From Candidatus Nanopelagicales bacterium (lineage in GTDB: Bacteria > Actinomycetota > Actinomycetes > S36-B12): a stretch of DNA of 64,000 bases. The notes beneath the pieces were generated by a model. It saw only the letters and a list, made by a program, of their open reading frames with translations. It ran no database searches and was not told the DNA's origin. The stretch's first letter is position 1. Each line of letters opens with the position of its first letter. Of the stretch, positions 20,329 through 29,756 are shown in pieces. The DNA lies in contig JAGYJP010000001.1 in assembly GCA_018402075.1 (NCBI GenBank), forward strand, positions 1-64,000, in the 5' to 3' direction. The translations under genes were made by a program, and so were the position numbers.

Positions 20329-20333
20329 CTCCT
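20329..20333 (-). promoter_or_regulatory. Ribosome binding site for infC
   Basis: GGAGG on the minus strand, five bases before the ATC start at 20323. A perfect Shine-Dalgarno sequence at ideal spacing to a non-AUG codon is what decides the start of infC. Confidence 0.85.
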
Positions 20334-20344
20334 CATCTACTCGT

Positions 20345-20414
20345 TTCGTTCGTTCAGGTTCGTTCGTTCAGGTTCGTTCGTTCAGGTTTGTTCATTCACA
20401 TTCATTCATGCAGG
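20345..20414 (-). repeat. 14-bp tandem repeat in infC leader
   Basis: TTCGTTCGTTCAGG is repeated three times without error (20345-20386) and two degenerate copies follow (20387-20414), five units in all. On the minus strand the unit is CCTGAACGAACGAA. It lies between a terminator-like hairpin and the infC ribosome binding site, so it is transcribed in the leader. Each unit is itself made of GAAC tetranucleotides, suggesting origin by slippage. Confidence 0.85.
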
Positions 20415-20433
20415 CTTAATCTCCCCACACACA

Positions 20434-20464
20434 ACAAAACCCCCGGTGCGCAGGCACACGGAGG
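20434..20464 (-). terminator. Terminator-like hairpin in infC leader
   Basis: On the minus strand CCTCCG-TGTG pairs with CGCA-C-CGGGGG around a short loop, followed by TTTTGTTGTG. It has the form of an intrinsic terminator and points toward infC, about 110 bases before its start. No minus-strand gene lies just upstream, so it may be an attenuator of infC-rpmI-rplT, comparable in position to L20-controlled leaders elsewhere. Confidence 0.5.
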
Positions 20465-20491
20465 TATCGGCAGCATGCTTTTAAGCACACC

Positions 20492-20511
20492 TATGGGCGG
20501 GAAAGCCCATA
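20492..20511. other. Hairpin TATGGGC / GCCCATA
   Basis: A perfect 7-bp inverted repeat with a six-base loop between the divergent infC and DUF1844 genes. It could be part of the infC leader RNA, or an operator for the divergent pair. Confidence 0.45.
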
Positions 20512-20560
20512 AACCTCTGAGGTGAGATCAGGAAACCCGATCACCAGGAGGTGGGAGCCG

Positions 20561-20950
20561 ATGCTCCGCTTGCCAGACCCGACATTGCTACCGGATCTAG
20601 GAGGTGCAAGGGTAACAGCCGTGACCGCAGAGAACTCCCCCGCCCTTGACATTGCCGAAGTGCCCGCCGTAGAGGTGGTGTTGACGGTGGGAATGCACCT
20701 AATGTCTGCGGCAGCAATTGCCTGTGGTCTTGCCGATGATGATAACGAACCAGATCTGGCTGAAGCACGAATTCTCATCACCGCACTCGCTGGCTTGGTC
20801 ACGGCTGCCGCCCCTGATCTTGGGTCGGTTCATGCTGCACCCATGCGAGATGGTCTCAAGAGTTTGCAACTGGCATTTCGTGAAGCATCCAGCACTCCTG
20901 ACCCACCAGGCATGGGGCCAGGCGAAAATCTCACCGGATCAGTCGTTTGA
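20561..20950 (+). CDS. DUF1844 family protein
   Basis: Small protein of 129 residues. The DUF1844 core is visible: a hydrophobic helix with HLMSAAAIACGL, DLAEARILITALAGLV, and an MRDGLKSLQLAFREA segment, followed by a Pro/Gly-rich tail. The ATG at 20561 is preferred because AGGAGG lies nine bases upstream; a longer frame from 20522 lacks a site. The family is often found beside infC in actinobacteria and has no known function. It is divergent from infC and convergent with sseB, 11 bases away. Confidence 0.85.
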   Translation: MLRLPDPTLLPDLGGARVTAVTAENSPALDIAEVPAVEVVLTVGMHLMSAAAIACGLADDDNEPDLAEARILITALAGLVTAAAPDLGSVHAAPMRDGLKSLQLAFREASSTPDPPGMGPGENLTGSVV

Positions 20951-20961
20951 GTATCCTTTGT

Positions 20962-21678
20962 TTAGGACTCAATTTCCGTCAACTCAATGGCAATTCCCTC
21001 AGGCGTAAACGCATGGATATCTCCTTGTGCAGAGAGAAGTCGGGCCACGGCATCGACCGAGTCAGGCGCGACTCGCACAATAGGTGGACCGGAATCGGGC
21101 AGAGTGATGACGGGAGATTCAATACCAGAGGCCTGTAGCAATTTCTGAATAGCGGCAACGGCCCGCCAACGTTGGTCCGCTCCGGAGAGGGTAACGATAT
21201 CGGGAAGTGTGATGGTGAAGGGTATTGGACCAGCGGGATCTAATATCAATGCGCTCACAGATTCTTCAAGCGCTGCAACACTGACATCTTTACCTGATAT
21301 CGGAATAGGCCTTGCTTCAGGATTCCATAATTTCATGGCATCTATTGATGTGAATGCGAGAAGTCCAACTCGGCCATCAGATGCTGTCAGACACACAATT
21401 GACATATTAGATGTCTTTTCGTCAAGGTTTTCATCTGAGAGTGACTCAATCGCAGACGCCTTGGCCAGCGCAACGAGAAGCCTGGAATTTCGTATCGCAT
21501 TAACGACTAGCGAAGAATCAGCACTCTTCAGCGCTTCAACAACATGAGGATCGGCAGCGCCGTGATCGTTTAGCCATCGCGCCTGAGTATTCTCCAGCAT
21601 TCGATTGCCGCCGAAAGAAAGCAAATCTTCATCAGCTGATGTCATCTTCTGAGAATCGCTTGAGCCCCTGCCGTTCAT
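20962..21678 (-). CDS. SseB family protein
   Basis: Soluble protein of 238 residues related to the SseB N-terminal domain (about 45-190: LVVALAKAS, VCLTASDGRVGLLAFTSIDAMKLWNPEARPIP). The C-terminal region (IVRVAPDSVDAVARLLS) may be a second small domain. Actinobacterial homologues commonly neighbour infC and DUF1844 genes; their role is unknown, and the name comes from an enterobacterial enhancer of serine sensitivity. Its ATG lies only three bases from the possible GTG start of the divergent transporter gene. Confidence 0.8.
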   Translation of the reverse strand: MNGRGSSDSQKMTSADEDLLSFGGNRMLENTQARWLNDHGAADPHVVEALKSADSSLVVNAIRNSRLLVALAKASAIESLSDENLDEKTSNMSIVCLTASDGRVGLLAFTSIDAMKLWNPEARPIPISGKDVSVAALEESVSALILDPAGPIPFTITLPDIVTLSGADQRWRAVAAIQKLLQASGIESPVITLPDSGPPIVRVAPDSVDAVARLLSAQGDIHAFTPEGIAIELTEIES

Positions 21679-21681
21679 GCC

Positions 21682-22905
21682 GTGAGCCTATGGGTGAAGA
21701 ATCCACGCGTGTCCACCACTCCTCACGATAAAAGCGTTATTCACGTAACGCCTGGAGTGCTATTAGCTGCGATTGTTTTGGTGGCCCTGAATTTACGGGC
21801 TGCACTCTCGAGCTTGCCCACAGTCGTCACGGATATTCAAGAAGCAACTGGGTGGTCTGACGCAACCTTAGGAATACTCACGACTATCCCGGTGTTGTGT
21901 ATGGGAATACTCGCACTTTTAGTTCCTACGCTGATTATGCGATTAGGTCGAAAGAGATTGATCATCATTGCGTTACTTTCACTCACAATAGGCATGTTGC
22001 TGCGTGCAATTGAAGCGATTCCCACCCTGCTTTTTGTCTCTGCATTTCTCGCAGGGTTGGGGATCGCGCTTTCTGCCGGTGTCATTCCTGGAATAGTTAG
22101 GGAACAGCTCCCAGATTCCTTAGGGAAAGCCAACGCACTGTGGACTGCTGCACTGATGGGAAGTGCGGCATTAGGTGCGGCATTTACTGTGCCGATTGCT
22201 GTTTGGCTCGATTCATGGTCACTGGCACTTGCTGCATGGGCGTTACCCGCTGTAGTGGCATTAGCTTTCTGGGTATTCGCCGAACGACACTCACCGCGCC
22301 ATGACCGGACGAAAACAACTGTAAAACTCAACTCACTTCCATGGCGAAGCAAATTAGCCTGGGGTCTCACGCTAAATATGACAATTAACTCAATTGTCTT
22401 TTACAGTTCCGTGGCATGGATCGCGCCCTCGTTCGTTGAGCGCGGTTGGAGTCAAGAGGATGCTGGCTGGCTGTTCGGAATATTCGCTGCAGCGCAGGTT
22501 GTTTCCGCGCTGTTGCTCGCCGGTTTGTCCACCCGGATCACCTACCGCAGAACTTTATTTGCTGGCACGATCCTGGCTTCAGTTTTCTCCCTACTTGCCA
22601 TTGGATGGCTACCAGAGTTCTACCCGTGGATTCCGCTACTGATTTTCGGATTTTTCCTCAGTGGGACTTTTGCCATGCTCCTTGGATTACTGAGCGAATA
22701 CAGTTCAAGCGCCCCCAGTGCGGCAAGGTTGACCGCTATGGCTTTCTTTATTACCTACACGGTCGCTGCATTTGGGCCATTCTTTTCGGGGGTACTCCTA
22801 GACACCTTTGATTCCTGGCCCATGGTGTACTCGGTCCTTGCGGTAATTGCGTTAAGCCAGTTGCTCGTGGTGAAACCGCTCACTCACAAAGCCTTGGTCG
22901 CTTAA
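21682..22905 (+). CDS. MFS transporter, CynX/NimT-like
   Basis: Major facilitator protein of up to 407 residues with about 12 membrane helices. LNLRAALSSLPTVVTDIQEATGWSD in helix 1 and the following loop resembles the CynX/NimT group (cyanate and 2-nitroimidazole transporters). The loop after helix 2 (MRLGRKRLII) fits the MFS A motif. The substrate cannot be inferred. The start is uncertain: GTG at 21682, 21694 or 21709 all work, and 21709 would leave more room for a promoter because sseB starts at 21678. The stop overlaps the convergent hisG stop by four bases. Confidence 0.85.
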   Translation: MSLWVKNPRVSTTPHDKSVIHVTPGVLLAAIVLVALNLRAALSSLPTVVTDIQEATGWSDATLGILTTIPVLCMGILALLVPTLIMRLGRKRLIIIALLSLTIGMLLRAIEAIPTLLFVSAFLAGLGIALSAGVIPGIVREQLPDSLGKANALWTAALMGSAALGAAFTVPIAVWLDSWSLALAAWALPAVVALAFWVFAERHSPRHDRTKTTVKLNSLPWRSKLAWGLTLNMTINSIVFYSSVAWIAPSFVERGWSQEDAGWLFGIFAAAQVVSALLLAGLSTRITYRRTLFAGTILASVFSLLAIGWLPEFYPWIPLLIFGFFLSGTFAMLLGLLSEYSSSAPSAARLTAMAFFITYTVAAFGPFFSGVLLDTFDSWPMVYSVLAVIALSQLLVVKPLTHKALVA

Positions 22906-23774
22906 AGCCGGCAGGCGTGAATATCTGTCACCAAAATACCTTTGGCTCCGAGGTCAAATAGTTCATCCATAATTCTGTGAACATCGGCCGCCGGAACCAT
23001 GGACCGCACCGCAGACCATGTTGGATTTTGGAGTGCAGAAACCGTTGGAGATTCAATCCCAGGAGTTATCTGACATGCTCGATCGAGGTTTGTATTTTCG
23101 ATATCGTAGTCAACGAGGACATAAGTTCTGGCCACCAAGACACTATGCAACCTTCGCTCAAAAGTCTCTTGGGCACTGGAGGACTCAACAGCGTTCGGTG
23201 AGATCAAAATAGCCTCGGATTCAATTATCGGGTCACCAATAATCTCCAGCCCGGCGGCACGCAGGGTTGCGCCCGTTGCCACGACATCGGCCACGACATC
23301 GGCCACGCCCAGGGCAACAGCGTTCTCCACCGCTCCATCAAGTCGTACAACTGTCACAGAAAGATTATTGGCCGCGAGCCATTTCTCTAGAAGGCCTGGA
23401 TAAGAGGTGGCAATACGTGTGCCTTCAAGGCTCTGAATCGTTGGATACTTGCCAAGCGGCGCGGCGACTCGAAAAGTCGATGGGGCGAAACCCAGTTGCA
23501 TGACTTCACGTGCTGGCGCCCCACTGTCCATGAGCATGTCCCTGCCTGTAATTCCAATATCAAGAGTGCCCGCACCCACATAAATAGCAACGTCTTTGGG
23601 ACGAAGGAAGTAAAACTCGACACTGTTAAGGGCATCGTGGACAACGAGTGAACGGGGATTACTCGCCGATAGGTAGCCAGCTTCTTTGAGCATTTGCCGA
23701 GCAGGCTCTGCAAGCTGCCCTTTGTTCGGGACTGCGACCTTGAGTACCACGGGACATTCCTCACTTACATTCAA
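22902..23774 (-). CDS. hisG: ATP phosphoribosyltransferase (long form)
   Basis: First enzyme of histidine synthesis, joining ATP and PRPP. At 290 residues it is the long form with a C-terminal ACT-like domain for histidine inhibition (from about 215). The catalytic half shows VPNKGQLAEPA, DIGITGRD and the PRPP loop ADVVATGATLRAAGLE. It is transcribed after hisE with a 28-base gap, at the end of the riboflavin run. The 3' end overlaps the convergent transporter gene by four bases. Confidence 0.97.
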   Translation of the reverse strand: MNVSEECPVVLKVAVPNKGQLAEPARQMLKEAGYLSASNPRSLVVHDALNSVEFYFLRPKDVAIYVGAGTLDIGITGRDMLMDSGAPAREVMQLGFAPSTFRVAAPLGKYPTIQSLEGTRIATSYPGLLEKWLAANNLSVTVVRLDGAVENAVALGVADVVADVVATGATLRAAGLEIIGDPIIESEAILISPNAVESSSAQETFERRLHSVLVARTYVLVDYDIENTNLDRACQITPGIESPTVSALQNPTWSAVRSMVPAADVHRIMDELFDLGAKGILVTDIHACRL

Positions 23775-23802
23775 GAATCAAAAGGTGGGCAATGCAATGA
23801 AA

Positions 23803-24084
23803 CTATAAATACTTGTAGACATCAGTTGGCGTGATCTCGTGCGCATGCATGAGAACCTGAAGGTGGTAGAGCAACTGAGAAATTTCCTCTGCCAACTGTG
23901 ATGACGTTTGATATTCCGCAGCCATCCAGACTTCAGAGGCTTCTTCGACAATCTTTTTCCCAATAGCGTGAGTGCCTTGAGAAATAAGTTCCACGGTTCG
24001 AGATGAAGGATCCGCCGAGGCAATCCGATGGGCGAGTTCATCAAAGAGCGCCTCGAATGACTTCGGTTCATTTGGTGCCGACAT
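23803..24084 (-). CDS. hisE: Phosphoribosyl-ATP pyrophosphatase
   Basis: Second enzyme of histidine synthesis, hydrolysing PR-ATP to PR-AMP. The 93-residue all-alpha MazG-like fold has KKIVEEASEVWMAA and EEISQLLYHLQVLM, which hold the metal-binding acidic residues. The adjacent hisG fits; hisI, its partner in some bacteria, is a separate gene at the other end of the window. Confidence 0.96.
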   Translation of the reverse strand: MSAPNEPKSFEALFDELAHRIASADPSSRTVELISQGTHAIGKKIVEEASEVWMAAEYQTSSQLAEEISQLLYHLQVLMHAHEITPTDVYKYL

Positions 24085-24093
24085 GCTCTGAGC

Positions 24094-25199
<1,106 letters not shown>

Positions 25200-25232
25200 G
25201 GGTTGACTCTATCGACGGCTGGATCGACGCAT

Positions 25233-26222
25233 TTACCGACGCACCGGAGTACCGCTGATGACCAGATCCGGACCAAGCCTCTCCCAGTGAATTCTTGAGA
25301 CTGAATAATGTGGAGGAAGTAACGAGTTGAGCGCTGAGGGTCCCGCTCCGAATGTGACCGGGGCGATAATAGCGATGATCTGATGCACGGCTCCTGCATC
25401 GAGAAATGCGCGCGCGAGTGTGGGTCCCCCTTCGAGCAAAAGGTGCCGGACGCCACGATCAGCGAGGGAATCTAATACGCAGGCAATATCACGAGTTCTC
25501 AGATGAAGAACTTCACCGCCGACCGTGCTTGTTAGTGCCGCATTTGATGGAATATCTGATTCACCAACTACAACCCGGAGCGGCTGTCGAAGTACTTCAC
25601 GTCCCCTCACAGTTAGCCGAGGATTATCAATTGTTACGGTGCTAGTACCCACAACAATTGCATCGACTTCGGACCGAAGCTCGTGATTGGCAGCCTGAGC
25701 TGCGGATCCGCTAATTGCAGTACGGGAACCTTGCCTGTCTGCAACTCTGGCATCTATCGACTGTGCGAATTTCCAAGAAACAAAAGGCTTTCCCGTGACC
25801 ACCCAATGAGCCCAGGCCCTATTGAGTCTTTCGGCCTTATCGGCGAGTACTCCAGATGACACCGAAATACCCGCATCAGCCAAAATCTTTTCCCCTCCAG
25901 CTGCCACAACAGTTGGATCAGACTGTGCAAAAATCACCCTGTTAATACCTGCGCTAATAATTGCATCGGTGCAGGGGGGTGTTCGACCATGATGCTTGCA
26001 GGGCTCCAGGGAAACAAACATTTGTGCGCCATGAGCTAGATCCCCCGCCATCTCAATCGCCTCTATCTCAGCGTGTGGTGTTCCTGCACCGTGATGAAAT
26101 CCTTCTCCAACTACTTGGTGATCCCGAACGATGACTGCTCCCACGCGGGGATTATCAGAAACTGGGCCCTTGCGTGCAAGATCCAGCGCCCGCTGCATGT
26201 AGACAGTGTCCACATTCGGCAT
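25233..26222 (-). CDS. ribD: Bifunctional riboflavin deaminase/reductase
   Basis: Performs deamination and then side-chain reduction of the pyrimidine intermediate. The N-terminal cytidine-deaminase-like domain has the zinc ligands HAE and PCKHHGRTPPC; the C-terminal reductase domain follows from about 145 (VSWKFAQSIDARVA, LLEGGPTLARAFLDAG). At 329 residues it is slightly shorter than E. coli RibD but has both domains. It starts two bases after the rpe stop. Confidence 0.97.
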   Translation of the reverse strand: MPNVDTVYMQRALDLARKGPVSDNPRVGAVIVRDHQVVGEGFHHGAGTPHAEIEAIEMAGDLAHGAQMFVSLEPCKHHGRTPPCTDAIISAGINRVIFAQSDPTVVAAGGEKILADAGISVSSGVLADKAERLNRAWAHWVVTGKPFVSWKFAQSIDARVADRQGSRTAISGSAAQAANHELRSEVDAIVVGTSTVTIDNPRLTVRGREVLRQPLRVVVGESDIPSNAALTSTVGGEVLHLRTRDIACVLDSLADRGVRHLLLEGGPTLARAFLDAGAVHQIIAIIAPVTFGAGPSALNSLLPPHYSVSRIHWERLGPDLVISGTPVRR

Positions 26223-26224
26223 GG

Positions 26225-26875
26225 CTATGAATTCACCATGGAAGAAAGACGCATGACTTCCGCCGCAGGGTCTGATGAACGGTACACACTTGATCCAGCA
26301 ACAAAAACATTTGCACCTGCGTCACGGCATTCGAGAATATTCTCAGCACTCACACCGCCATCTACTTCAATCCACATGTCCGCCCCCGAGATTTCTCGTG
26401 CGCGACGAATCTTCGGAAGCATGTCACGCAGGAACGGCTGGCCTCCGAATCCCGGTTCCACGGTCATGATCAAAATCATGTCGAGGTACGGAAGGACTGA
26501 TTCAATTGCCATCAGGTCAGTTGCTGGTTTGACCGCAGCAGCGGAGCGTGCACCAGCGCCACGAATATTTTGAGCGAGAGATACTGGATCTCGGGCCGCT
26601 TCAATGTGGAAGGTCACAGAGTACGCCCCGACTTCTGCGTAGGCGGGGGCCCAGCGATCTGCATCATCGATCATGAGATGGACATCGGCCCTGAGACTCG
26701 TATGGTCAACGACGCTTTTGACCACAGGAAGGCCAAAAGTGAGGTTGGGCACGAAATGGTTATCCATGACGTCGAGGTGAATCATGTCAGCTGCTCCCTC
26801 GACGAGGGATACTTCGGCACTTAAACTGCCCAAGTTACTGTTCAAGACACTGGGAGAGATCAAGAAATCCGCCAT
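26225..26875 (-). CDS. rpe: Ribulose-phosphate 3-epimerase
   Basis: Interconverts ribulose 5-phosphate and xylulose 5-phosphate in the pentose phosphate pathway. The TIM-barrel protein of 216 residues has [17 protein letters not shown], the [10 protein letters not shown] loop and EVDGGV, which hold the metal and phosphate ligands. Ribulose 5-phosphate also feeds riboflavin synthesis, which fits the adjoining rib genes. Confidence 0.97.
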   Translation of the reverse strand: MADFLISPSVLNSNLGSLSAEVSLVEGAADMIHLDVMDNHFVPNLTFGLPVVKSVVDHTSLRADVHLMIDDADRWAPAYAEVGAYSVTFHIEAARDPVSLAQNIRGAGARSAAAVKPATDLMAIESVLPYLDMILIMTVEPGFGGQPFLRDMLPKIRRAREISGADMWIEVDGGVSAENILECRDAGANVFVAGSSVYRSSDPAAEVMRLSSMVNS

Positions 26876-26915
26876 GCCCTCAGACTAACCAAACGAGTCT
26901 TTCAGCGATAAGTGC

Positions 26916-28229
26916 CTAGTTTCTTCGGATGAGCGCGAAGAACATGGCATCAGTGCCGTGGACATGGGGCCACAGCTGGACAGTGGGTCCGGCACCCAGA
27001 TTGGAGACACCGGGAAATAAGGGTCGCGCATCTTCGAGTTGAGCATCAGATCGTCCTGAAAGCACAGACTCGAGAATGTCCACAGTTTCCTCAACAGCAG
27101 GTGAGCAGGTGGCGTAGCAGACAATGCCCCCACTCCTGGTGCTATCGAGTGCTGCATTAATCAGCTCCTCCTGCAATGGATTCAGTTGACGAAGATCCGA
27201 TGCCTGTTTACGCCAACGTGCCTCTGGTCTTCTTCGCAAAGCACCAAGACCTGTGCAAGGCGCATCGACTAAAACTCGATCAAAGAATAGGTTGCCCCAA
27301 GGCCTAGTCCTTGCATCTGCGACGATCACGGAAGTTCCGGGTGAAATAATTTTTTCAATCAACGTGGCCCGATGCTCATGTAGCTCGACTGCAGTGAATG
27401 TCACACCCGGTGGCACGGAATCTGAAATCAGCGCCGCCTTACCCCCAGGTCCCGCACACATGTCCAACCATGCCGATTCTGGTCCAAGCGGTTGGGCGAG
27501 AAGAAATGCTCGAGCAATTAACTGACTGCCTTCGTCTTGCACAATAATATTGTGGATATTCCCACTAACAAGTTCCTGCGGAATTACCGATTCCAGAACC
27601 CGAGCTCTGTCACTCCACTGGCCAGGGCTGGTTCCTTCAATTTCTGGATCACCATCGCGCACAGCAATCACTGGTTTTGCAGGAACGTTATTTGCCTGCA
27701 ATAGATCTTCGAGTTCGGATTCATTTCTTCCACGAGATTTAAGGGATTCACGAAAGGAATCGACAATCCATTGCGGATGAGAGTAAACAATGCTCAGATC
27801 CTGCTGCGGAGCGAAACCTAGTCCATGGTTGCGAGCAACACATCGGAGAATTGCGTTAACGAACCCCGCTCGAGCCTGAGCTTGACCCCCCGCTGAAATA
27901 CCTCGAGCCAGGTTGACACTTGAATCCACAGCGGCGTGGTCAGGCACCCGCATCGCCACTATTTGGTGAACACCCATGCGCAAGATATCTTTAACTTCGT
28001 CTTCTATGGTCGCAATCTCGCGCTGCGAACACTGGTCAATGTAGGTGTCGTAGAGCAATTGATTTCGAAGGACTCCATAGGCCAGTTCCACCGTGAACGC
28101 GGCATCGCGGCCATTTAGTGCATGTTTCTTTAAAACCTGCGACAGCGCCAAATTGGCGTACGCTCCTTCATCGCGGACAAGGCGAAGCAACTCCAAGGCT
28201 GCCAGCCGTGAGTTATCAATATCCGTCAC
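26916..28229 (-). CDS. rsmB: 16S rRNA (cytosine-967-C5)-methyltransferase
   Basis: SAM-dependent RNA m5C methyltransferase of 437 residues. The N-terminal ~140 residues have a NusB-like fold. The catalytic domain shows DMCAGPGGKA (SAM binding) and two catalytic-loop cysteines, in VDAPCTGLGALRR and YATCSP. The ATG overlaps the fmt stop by four bases. The C967 target is assigned from the RsmB/Sun family. Confidence 0.95.
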   Translation of the reverse strand: MTDIDNSRLAALELLRLVRDEGAYANLALSQVLKKHALNGRDAAFTVELAYGVLRNQLLYDTYIDQCSQREIATIEDEVKDILRMGVHQIVAMRVPDHAAVDSSVNLARGISAGGQAQARAGFVNAILRCVARNHGLGFAPQQDLSIVYSHPQWIVDSFRESLKSRGRNESELEDLLQANNVPAKPVIAVRDGDPEIEGTSPGQWSDRARVLESVIPQELVSGNIHNIIVQDEGSQLIARAFLLAQPLGPESAWLDMCAGPGGKAALISDSVPPGVTFTAVELHEHRATLIEKIISPGTSVIVADARTRPWGNLFFDRVLVDAPCTGLGALRRRPEARWRKQASDLRQLNPLQEELINAALDSTRSGGIVCYATCSPAVEETVDILESVLSGRSDAQLEDARPLFPGVSNLGAGPTVQLWPHVHGTDAMFFALIRRN

Positions 28230-29170
28230 AGTAAGTAGCCTGGTACAACTGCGAGACCCCGAATCCAGTCGGGTGCGGGCATTGTTTTGCGTCCCTGTGG
28301 TGTCACCGAAGTGAGTTCAACGGGAGCCGTCAGTGTCCCCACCAGAATCTTTGTAGATTCCACCCCAATCTCGCCCGGTTCCAGGGAACCTGCTGGCAGC
28401 GAATCGGATGCAACCGGTATCACCGGGCCCAATCCGATTCTCATGGGTTCAGTTTTCTCTGTTGACAGCTGCGTCCATGCACCAGGTGCGGGTGTGGTTG
28501 CTCTGATGCGGCGATCTATTTCCATGGCGGGCATATTCCAGTTGATTCGGGAGTCCGATTTAGTGATTTTCGGTGCATAAGAAATATCTTCGGATCCTTG
28601 TGGCAGTGGTTGAAGTGCTCCTGCTCCTAAGGCATCAATGGTCTGACGCAGTAATTGCGCACCAGCCTGCGAAAGCCGCAGCAACAAGTCGCCGGCGGTA
28701 TCACGATCACGAATCACTTCTGTCACCGAACCCAGTACCGCTCCCGTATCCATTCCCGCATCGAGGATGAAAGTCGTTGCGCCTGTTAATCGATCCCCCG
28801 CCCAAATTGCATGCTGCACTGGGGCAGCGCCCCTCCAACTGGGCAAAAGTGAGAAATGAAGATTCACCCATCCGAGTGGAGGAATGACAAGCATGTCCTG
28901 GGGAATAAGTTGGCCGTACGCGACTATCGGCATGCAATCCGGATTGATCTTGCGCAGTTCGGAATGAACCTCAGATATAGAATGCGGTGCCAATAATGGA
29001 ATGTCATGTAGATGCGCGAATTCCTCCACAGGGCTGGGAGTGATCTTCCTTCCTCGACCGGTTGGAGCCGCGGGCTGAGTGATGACGGCTGCCAATTCGT
29101 GATCCGAATTGAATAATGTCTGGAGCGAGGGTAACGCCGCTGCCGGCGTTCCAGCAAAAACCAATTTCAC
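28226..29170 (-). CDS. fmt: Methionyl-tRNA formyltransferase
   Basis: Formylates initiator Met-tRNA using 10-formyltetrahydrofolate. The catalytic hallmark SLLPSWRGAAPVQ is present, with the N-terminal MKLVFAGTPAAAL and a C-terminal OB-like domain. It is 314 residues and starts one base after the def stop, pairing formylation and deformylation in one transcript. Confidence 0.98.
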   Translation of the reverse strand: MKLVFAGTPAAALPSLQTLFNSDHELAAVITQPAAPTGRGRKITPSPVEEFAHLHDIPLLAPHSISEVHSELRKINPDCMPIVAYGQLIPQDMLVIPPLGWVNLHFSLLPSWRGAAPVQHAIWAGDRLTGATTFILDAGMDTGAVLGSVTEVIRDRDTAGDLLLRLSQAGAQLLRQTIDALGAGALQPLPQGSEDISYAPKITKSDSRINWNMPAMEIDRRIRATTPAPGAWTQLSTEKTEPMRIGLGPVIPVASDSLPAGSLEPGEIGVESTKILVGTLTAPVELTSVTPQGRKTMPAPDWIRGLAVVPGYLL

Positions 29171-29171
29171 C

Positions 29172-29714
29172 CTAAAGCCACTTGGCTGAGAGCGTGTGCG
29201 GGCTGGACTTGATCATGATGTCTTCGCCGAACCATTCAGCAGCTCGAATCTCTTTCATGGCTGCCTTGCGAGCTTCGGGGTCGAGACGATCAATAAAAAT
29301 GATTCCATCGAGGTGATCGGTTTCATGTTGCACGCACCTGGCCATGAGATCAGAACCGATGAGCTCGATGGGCTCTCCGTACATATTGAAACCCTTGGCC
29401 ACCACGCTCATGGCTCGGGGCGTGTCAAAGGCCAATCCAGGAAGAGACAGGCATCCTTCTTCGCCAACTTGTTGGTCGTCGGACAAATCCAAAGTGGGGT
29501 TTACAACATGGCCTATTTCGTCGTCGACCCAATATGTGAAAACCCGGAGCGAAACTCCCAACTGAGGAGCAGCTAGACCGACTCCAGGAGCATCCATCAT
29601 TGTGTCGGTGAGGTCGGAGACGAGTTTGCGCAATTCTTTATCAAAGTCAACGACTTCAGCAGCAGGCGTCCGAAGAACTGGGTCTCCAAAGATGCGGATC
29701 GGCTGGATCGTCAT
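29172..29714 (-). CDS. def: Peptide deformylase
   Basis: Metallohydrolase that removes the formyl group from new proteins. All three motifs are present: GVGLAAPQ, EEGCLS and QHETDHLDG, holding the metal-binding Cys and two His and the catalytic Glu. It is 180 residues and lies between priA (42 bases) and fmt. Confidence 0.98.
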   Translation of the reverse strand: MTIQPIRIFGDPVLRTPAAEVVDFDKELRKLVSDLTDTMMDAPGVGLAAPQLGVSLRVFTYWVDDEIGHVVNPTLDLSDDQQVGEEGCLSLPGLAFDTPRAMSVVAKGFNMYGEPIELIGSDLMARCVQHETDHLDGIIFIDRLDPEARKAAMKEIRAAEWFGEDIMIKSSPHTLSAKWL

Positions 29715-29756
29715 GGCGCGAGTCTAGGACATGGATTTGAGCGCTGAAAAACAAGA

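Noticed and set aside
20345..20414. Possible CRISPR-like array
   Set aside because: The units are only 14 bases and directly adjoining, with no spacers and no cas genes.
23278..23307. Tandem 12-base repeat GCCACGACATCG inside hisG
   Set aside because: It encodes the ADVVADVV stretch that corresponds to the normal conserved PRPP-site region of HisG, so it is codon repetition, not an insertion.
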